Of a stretch of DNA of 64,000 bases, positions 63,832-64,000 are shown piece by piece (the first letter of the stretch is position 1; each line of letters opens with the position of its first letter). The DNA lies in NCBI RefSeq assembly GCF_001641265.1, contig NW_020167523.1, forward strand, positions 1,538,592 through 1,602,591, in the 5' to 3' direction. The notes under the pieces are model-generated. The model searched no databases, was not told the DNA's origin, and saw only the letters and a list, made by a program, of their open reading frames with translations. The position numbers and the translations under genes were made by a program. Source of the DNA: Pseudogymnoascus destructans. Taxonomy: Eukaryota > Ascomycota > Leotiomycetes > Thelebolales > Thelebolaceae.

Positions 63832-64000
63832 AAGGCTGATCAACTCATCTCTCTTTCTGCTTATCTGCTTGTCGAGTCGCTTTTTCTGTATGTGGTGGTT
63901 GGGATGCATTTTTTGCATTTTTTGCCCCGTTTTCCGGCTATGTGCCGAGTACATCTAGTGATCTGTCTTCGTCTTGTCTATTTTTTTTACCATCATCATC
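63832..64000. other. MFS 3' region
   Basis: Downstream of the stop; T-rich runs and a tgcattttttgcattttttgcc direct repeat near 63905. No further gene before the window ends. Confidence 0.4.

Noticed and set aside
1..64000. tRNA or rRNA genes
   Set aside because: No cloverleaf with A and B boxes or rRNA-like stretch was recognised by eye; the TGGCGCC site at 6034 is a primer site, not a tRNA gene.

Overview
The window reads as nuclear DNA of a filamentous ascomycete (Pezizomycotina-type). Genes carry short spliceosomal introns of about 45-65 bases with GT donors, CTAAC-type branch sites and AG acceptors. The gene families are fungal: a highly reducing polyketide synthase, a SUN-family wall protein, an FSH serine hydrolase, SAGA subunit Spt3, a DUF3435 recombinase remnant and fungal LTR retrotransposons. 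Species cannot be fixed from sequence alone.

Layout. 1-6031: 3' part of a Ty3/gypsy chromodomain retrotransposon with its 3' LTR; an internal LTR fragment sits inside gag. 6297-7660: an LTR fragment abutting a decayed DUF3435 tyrosine recombinase. 8726-12063 (-): an oxidosqualene cyclase (lanosterol synthase-like) gene with one frameshift and an unusual 1000-base intron holding its own long reading frame. 12425-16495: two pogo-type transposase remnants and an LTR inserted in another LTR. 18035-28470: a conserved gene block, spt3 (+), ppm1/LCMT1 (-), an apparently intact Tc1-type element, a SUN-family gene (+) and exo5 (+). 29040-37703: a dense transposon nest in which target-site duplications allow an inversion to be reconstructed. 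38327-46681 (-): a highly reducing PKS, divergent from an FSH hydrolase at 48706-50304 (+); the 2-kb shared promoter is mostly minisatellite. 51968-60261: an 8.3-kb stretch bounded by about 50-base terminal inverted repeats and filled with degenerate sequence, solo LTRs and a MITE. 61475-63831 (+): a DHA2-type MFS transporter with a (CCCCTTT)n array in its last intron.

How the parts fit. PKS, FSH hydrolase (the family of LovG, which releases the LovB product in lovastatin synthesis) and MFS exporter look like a small polyketide cluster whose right part was pushed apart by the 8.3-kb element. Spt3, Ppm1, the SUN protein and Exo5 are housekeeping genes in a transposon-poor island. At least six LTR families (called A-F here; A and B are subfamilies of the local gypsy element) explain most of the rest. 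All similarities are by eye; copy numbers and percent identities were not computed.
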